In this document: piece after piece, positions 59,576 to 64,000 of the stretch | Numbering within the stretch: position 1 is the first letter of the stretch | How the letters are laid out: every line of letters begins with the position of its first letter | From: Olsenella profusa F0195 | Lineage (GTDB): Bacteria > Actinomycetota > Coriobacteriia > Coriobacteriales > Atopobiaceae | Reading direction: 5' to 3' | Assembly (NCBI RefSeq): GCF_000468755.1 | Contig: NZ_AWEZ01000043.1 | Location: 1-64,000 of the forward strand | DNA: 64,000 bases | Notes under the pieces: model-generated | Databases searched by the model: none | Told to the model about the DNA's origin: nothing | Seen by the model: the letters and a program-made list of their open reading frames with translations, nothing else | Program-made: the position numbers and the translations under genes

Positions 59576-60450
59576 TACTGCTGCACCTCCCTCTTGCGGG
59601 TGTAGGCGAGCTGCGCCAGGCCCATGGCAGCCACCAGGACGAAGAAGGCGACGGCCTTCGCCTGGGCCACGCCACGGGTCGTCGCGCCCGAGGTGTAGAA
59701 CGTGTTGTAGATGTTGAGGGCCAGCATCTCGGTCGACCTGAAGGGCTGGCCACCCGTGAGCGCGAGGTTCTGGTCAAAGAGCTTGAAGCCGTTGGTGAGC
59801 GACAGGAAGGTGCAGATGGTGATCGAAGGCATCACGTTGGGAATGATGACCTTGAAGAGCGTCTGCATCTTGGTGGCGCCATCGATCTTGGCGGCCTCGA
59901 TCATGTTCTCGGGCACCGCCTGGAGCCCGGCGATGTAGATGATCATCATGTAGCCGATCTGCTGCCAGCACATGAGGATGATGAGTCCCCAGAAGCCATA
60001 GGTCGTGTCCAGCAGGATCGACGTGCCATAGGCCTGCAGGATGCCATCGAAGATCATCGACCAGATGTAGCCCAGCACGATGCCACCGATGAGGTTGGGC
60101 ATGAAGAAGACCGTGCGGAAAAGGTTGGACCCCTTGATGTTCTGGGTGAGGGTGTAGGCCACCGCGAAGGCGATCACGTTGATGACCACGAGGCTGATGA
60201 TGGCCGTCGCGGCCGTGTACCAGAACGAGTACTGGAAGCTGGAGTCCGCAAAGGCCGCGACGTAGTTGGAGAGGCCCACGAACGTCGCATGGCTCGTGGT
60301 CTTGAAGTTGCAGAACGAGAGGTAGATTCCCTGGATGAAGGGCCAGACGAATCCGATGACGAAGGCGATGGTCACGGGCCCCATGAAGAGCCAGCTCCAG
60401 CGCTTGGTCGCACGCATCTGGGAAGTACCTCGCTGTGGTTTGATGTTCAT
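59575..60450 (-). CDS. ABC sugar transporter permease, MalF type
   Basis: A 291-residue permease with six helices and the EAA loop (MIEAAKIDGATKMQTLFKVI). ATG 60450 has GGGAAGCG upstream; an in-frame ATG at 60417 also follows a GAGGT. It is the partner of the MalG-type permease and follows the binding protein gene by about 100 bases. Confidence 0.9.
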   Translation of the reverse strand: MNIKPQRGTSQMRATKRWSWLFMGPVTIAFVIGFVWPFIQGIYLSFCNFKTTSHATFVGLSNYVAAFADSSFQYSFWYTAATAIISLVVINVIAFAVAYTLTQNIKGSNLFRTVFFMPNLIGGIVLGYIWSMIFDGILQAYGTSILLDTTYGFWGLIILMCWQQIGYMMIIYIAGLQAVPENMIEAAKIDGATKMQTLFKVIIPNVMPSITICTFLSLTNGFKLFDQNLALTGGQPFRSTEMLALNIYNTFYTSGATTRGVAQAKAVAFFVLVAAMGLAQLAYTRKREVQQ

Positions 60451-60548
60451 GGCATCGCTTCCCCTTGAGAGAGGGAGGCTGGGATGCCGCCGGCACCCAA
60501 CCTCCCATCGAATCGCTCACGACACAGGACGGTCACGGGAGCCGGGGG

Positions 60549-61877
60549 CTAGCCGTGGGCCTTCTTGTACTGCTCGGCCCAGCCATCGACGAACGCGGTC
60601 CTGACGCCCTCCCACGTGGAGTCGGAGGGGCTGTCGTTGTATGCGTTGAGGGCGGAGACCAGGTTCGAGCGGAACTCGTCCACATTGGGCGTGTAGCTGA
60701 AGTTCCAGGTCATGATGTAGTTGCCCCTGTCCTCGTACGTCTGCTCCTGGGCATAGAAGGGGTCGGCGGACTCGGGGGCGTCCTTGTAGGGCAGGACGCC
60801 AAGCTGATCGACCAGGGTCTGTGCGGCCTCGGAGTCGGAGACGAGCCAGCACATGAAGTCCATCGTAGCCTTCTTGTCCTCGTCGGACGCATTGTCACTG
60901 ATGGCCCAGCAGTTCTCGGTGCCGCAGTTGAGCGCCGCCTTCTCCTCGCCTTCGACGCCACCGTAGTACGGGATGCAGACGGCGTTGGGGACCTTGTCCT
61001 TGATGTCGGCATAGCCGAAGGTTCCCGTGAAGAAGAACGCGGCCTTGCCGTCGGTGAACTGGGTCAGCGGGTCGTGGCCGCCCGTCGCGAGCGAGCTGGG
61101 CTCGACGGTGCTGTTGTTGATGGCAAGGTCGTAGAGGTTCTTGTAGTTGGGAAGATAGGTTCCCTTGATGGTGGACGGAGCCTCCTTCCAGCCACCGTCA
61201 TCCCGCGCCTCGTAGAACAGGGCGAGGTTCGTGAGGTGGCCGGTGACGCGCCAGCTCGAGGAGGAGTCCATGTCGGTGGCGACGAAGGCGTCGAAGCCGT
61301 TGGCCGCGGCCTTCTTGTGCATGTCCTCGACGACCGCCTTCAGGGACGCGAAGTCCTTGATCTCGTCCACCGAGTGTCCGGCCTTCTTGACGAGGTCGGG
61401 ATTGACGACGATGCCGAAGCACTCGTAGCAGTACGGGATGGAGACGAGCTTGCCGGAATCGTCGCTGAGGTTGTAGTCCTCGGTGGACAGCAGCTTGGCG
61501 ATGTCGGTGTCCTTGAGGTCCATCGCGTAGTCGCCCCACTCCCTGACGCCGACGGTGTTGCCGATGACGAAGAGCGTCGGAGCGTCGGACTTGTCCATCT
61601 CGGAGGTGAGCGTCTGCTCGTAGGTGCCCGAGGCCGCCGTGGTGATCTTCACCTTGACGTTGGGGTACTTGTCCATGTACTTCTTCGCCAGGTCCTGGAT
61701 TGCCCCGTCCATCTCGGGCTTGAAGTTGAGCCAGTACACGTTGCCCGAACGATTGGAGTCGTCAGAGGACGAGCCGCCACCGCCCCCATTGCCGCACGCC
61801 GCCAGGCCCGCCGCGGCCACCAAGCCGGCACCGCCCAGAAACGTCCTCCTCGTTACCCGCCCTGCGCTGATGTCCAT
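60549..61877 (-). CDS. ABC sugar-binding lipoprotein, MalE/UgpB type
   Basis: MDISAGRV at 61877 has GGAGAAGG upstream; 442 residues. The export signal has a Tat-like start TRRTFLGGAG and a lipobox LAAC; the mature start is followed by a Gly/Ser linker. The solute-binding family 1 fold is seen in the rest (VREWGDYAMDL, GKAAFFFTGTFGYADI). It sits 53 bases after the lacI stop, upstream of both permeases. The substrate is inferred from neighbours (fructosidase, MalQ, GH13): an oligosaccharide. Confidence 0.9.
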   Translation of the reverse strand: MDISAGRVTRRTFLGGAGLVAAAGLAACGNGGGGGSSSDDSNRSGNVYWLNFKPEMDGAIQDLAKKYMDKYPNVKVKITTAASGTYEQTLTSEMDKSDAPTLFVIGNTVGVREWGDYAMDLKDTDIAKLLSTEDYNLSDDSGKLVSIPYCYECFGIVVNPDLVKKAGHSVDEIKDFASLKAVVEDMHKKAAANGFDAFVATDMDSSSSWRVTGHLTNLALFYEARDDGGWKEAPSTIKGTYLPNYKNLYDLAINNSTVEPSSLATGGHDPLTQFTDGKAAFFFTGTFGYADIKDKVPNAVCIPYYGGVEGEEKAALNCGTENCWAISDNASDEDKKATMDFMCWLVSDSEAAQTLVDQLGVLPYKDAPESADPFYAQEQTYEDRGNYIMTWNFSYTPNVDEFRSNLVSALNAYNDSPSDSTWEGVRTAFVDGWAEQYKKAHG

Positions 61878-61929
61878 GTCCTTCTCCTTCCACGGTTCCT
61901 TATGTCTTTCTGCTCGCATACACACGCCA

Positions 61930-62961
61930 TCAGGGCGTGGATGTGCCAGGGGGGCGCACGAGGGTGCCCCCCGTGCGAAGGTCGGTGGGCAGGCGCACGT
62001 GCCGCGCCTGGCCACGTCCCTCGATCTGGTCGATGAGGATCTGTGCCGCGCGCTCGCCCATCGTCTGGGTGGGCTGCACGAGCGTGGTGAGCGTCGGGAC
62101 GCTGTAGAGCGAGACCTCGAGGCCATCGATGGCCACGAGCGACACGTCTTCGGGAACGCGGCGCCCAGCCTCGGCCAGGGCCTTCATCGAGGCCAGGGCC
62201 ATGGCGTCGGATATGGCAAAGATGGCCGTCACATCGCGGCGACGGCCCACAAGGCCGGCCGTCGCCTCGTAGGCGGAGGCCATGGAGAAGCTCCCCGTCT
62301 CGAGCACGAGTCCCTCGTCCAGTGGGACCTTGGCCTTCCCCAAGGCGCTCCTGAAGCCCTTGTAGCGCAGCTCGCTGATGGACTGGTCGTCCGTGGCCGG
62401 CGTCAGCAGGGCTATCGTACGATGACCCGTATCCAGCAGCAGCTGCGTGGCGCGCTCGGCCTCCGCCACGTCATCGATGGATACGGACGAGTAGGTGCCG
62501 CGGTCGAGGCTCCCGAAACAGTTGGTGAAGGTGCAGCAGGCAAAGGGCACGCCGATGACGGCCCCCGTCGACGCGTCGTAGTCGAAGTGGCCGCCCAGCA
62601 GGATGACGCCCTTGAGACGCTTTGACTTGACGAGCGCGGCTGCCTGCCCCACCTCGTCGGCGTCGTCGGACAGCTGGCACATGACCATGGTATAGCCGGC
62701 GAGCTCGCACACCTCCTCGATGGCACGAACGATAGGCACGTAGAAGGGGTTGTCGGCACCGCGGACGACGACGCCGATGGAATCCCCCTGAGGGTGCACG
62801 AGATCCTGGGCGGCCTTGTTGGGCACGTAGCTGAGTTCGTTGATGGCAACATGCACCCTCCTGCGCACCCGCTCGCTCACGTCGGGGTGATCGTTGATGA
62901 CACGTGACACCGTGCTCACGGACACGCCGCACTGCTGCGCGACATCCCTGATGGTCACCAT
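61930..62961 (-). CDS. LacI-family transcriptional regulator
   Basis: MVTIRDVAQQCGVSVSTVSR at 62961 is a textbook LacI helix-turn-helix, followed by the hinge helix (NKAAQDLVHPQGDSIG) and a periplasmic-binding-like sugar domain; 343 residues. GTGACAGGC lies before the start without a strong ribosome site. It heads the minus-strand sugar unit and is divergent from the GH13 gene. The palindrome at 63096-63123 is its probable operator. It should repress until the sugar binds, or act together with a global signal; this is inference. Confidence 0.93.
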   Translation of the reverse strand: MVTIRDVAQQCGVSVSTVSRVINDHPDVSERVRRRVHVAINELSYVPNKAAQDLVHPQGDSIGVVVRGADNPFYVPIVRAIEEVCELAGYTMVMCQLSDDADEVGQAAALVKSKRLKGVILLGGHFDYDASTGAVIGVPFACCTFTNCFGSLDRGTYSSVSIDDVAEAERATQLLLDTGHRTIALLTPATDDQSISELRYKGFRSALGKAKVPLDEGLVLETGSFSMASAYEATAGLVGRRRDVTAIFAISDAMALASMKALAEAGRRVPEDVSLVAIDGLEVSLYSVPTLTTLVQPTQTMGERAAQILIDQIEGRGQARHVRLPTDLRTGGTLVRPPGTSTP

Positions 62962-63027
62962 GCCTGTCACCCCTTTCGCCTCGACGCCATGCGTGGGGCC
63001 GTATGCGGACACGCACATAGGGCACAT

Positions 63028-63040
63028 CCCTATCATAGGG
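63028..63040. promoter_or_regulatory. Small palindrome near the lacI promoter
   Basis: CCCTATCATAGGG is a perfect 13-base palindrome around a central C, and another ATAGGG half lies at 63017-63022. On the minus strand it contains TATGAT, a good -10 for lacI. It could be a promoter, a second regulator site or both. Confidence 0.4.
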
Positions 63041-63095
63041 CATGGAGCCGCATGGCGCGACGACGCGGCCAACACGGGCCATCCCCCAACGTCTC

Positions 63096-63123
63096 CTGGA
63101 AACGTTACTGGTAACGTTTCCAG
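63096..63123. promoter_or_regulatory. 28-bp palindrome, probable LacI-family operator
   Basis: Two perfect 13-base arms, CTGGAAACGTTAC and its reverse complement GTAACGTTTCCAG, flank a TG spacer. Each arm holds AACGTT, the core of LacI-family operators, so it may be two adjacent sites. It lies 134 bases upstream of lacI and 192 upstream of the divergent GH13 gene, in a 353-base gap that holds no gene. It is well placed to control both directions. Confidence 0.8.
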
Positions 63124-63314
63124 TCCGTAGTTCGCATTTTACGGAGTTCACTTCGGTGTCACGCCAGGATGAGCGCTCGCTCCGTCGAGCGTCACGATTT
63201 CGCCGTCAGACGGTAGTGACGGGAGCGGATGACGCGCTCGTGAGGGCCATCTGGGGCAAGGCCGGAGTAAGCTTGTTGGCACCTACGTTCCTAACCCCCA
63301 CGAAACGGACGCCC

Positions 63315-64000
<686 letters not shown>

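Noticed and set aside
62962-63314. Small gene in the lacI-GH13 gap
   Set aside because: No frame has a ribosome site or coherent sequence; the gap is better explained by operators and promoters.

Overview
The window is a GC-rich stretch of a Gram-positive chromosome. Gene content and order suggest a Coriobacteriia member, possibly Olsenella- or Atopobium-like: a six-gene rnf operon with a NusG_II/ApbE cassette, an Actinobacteria-type ileS T-box, zinc forms of L28 and L32, and an MsmK-type sugar cluster. The lineage is inferred from these traits; no 16S gene or tRNA gene was recognised.

Layout. 1-1773: AT-richer remnants of what looks like a ribosomal peptide (RiPP) maturation/export locus (permease tail, radical SAM/M50 chimera, C39-like peptidase fragment) plus a small membrane-anchored protein. 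1929-10147: a YedF-like protein, rnfCDGEAB on the minus strand, and a divergent NusG_II / Gx-EcfT / ApbE cassette. 10212-16664: TelA/XpaC pair, IMP dehydrogenase, a membrane glycosyltransferase, RluD. 16661-26225: LspA, IleS with T-box leader, a Pro-rich membrane protein, FtsH, a SpoU methylase and an L,D-transpeptidase. 26303-43429: a long housekeeping block on the minus strand (ffh, ftsY, smc, rnc, acpP, plsX, rpmF, yceD-like, coiled-coil protein, coaD, rsmD, recG, fakA-like, asp23-like), interrupted by a plus-strand DUF47/PiT phosphate pair and closed by rpmB. 43576-49890: a HAD-thiamine pyrophosphokinase fusion, an FmdB zinc ribbon, and a malate module (DASS carrier, malolactic/malic enzyme, LysR regulator). 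49944-54457: an rsmB-like remnant, fmt, def, priA. 54454-64000: a sugar cluster with GH32 invertase, MsmK ATPase, MalQ, two permeases, a binding protein, a LacI regulator and a divergent GH13 gene running off the window.

How the genes work together. The Rnf complex would couple ferredoxin oxidation to NAD reduction and ion pumping. ApbE would flavinylate RnfG and RnfD, and the Gx-EcfT fusion may move flavin to it. The malate trio would import and convert malate. The sugar cluster would import and cleave sucrose- or maltodextrin-type oligosaccharides under LacI control at a 28-bp palindrome.

The most striking theme is decay. rnfA, apbE and the lysR gene each carry one in-frame stop that a single G:C to A:T transition explains. 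rnfE seems to lack three membrane segments, the radical SAM and M50 genes are joined in frame, and only a tail of rsmB seems to remain. Three of these lesions fall in one functional module (Rnf plus flavinylation). They could be real decay or errors in the assembled sequence; the sequence alone cannot decide.
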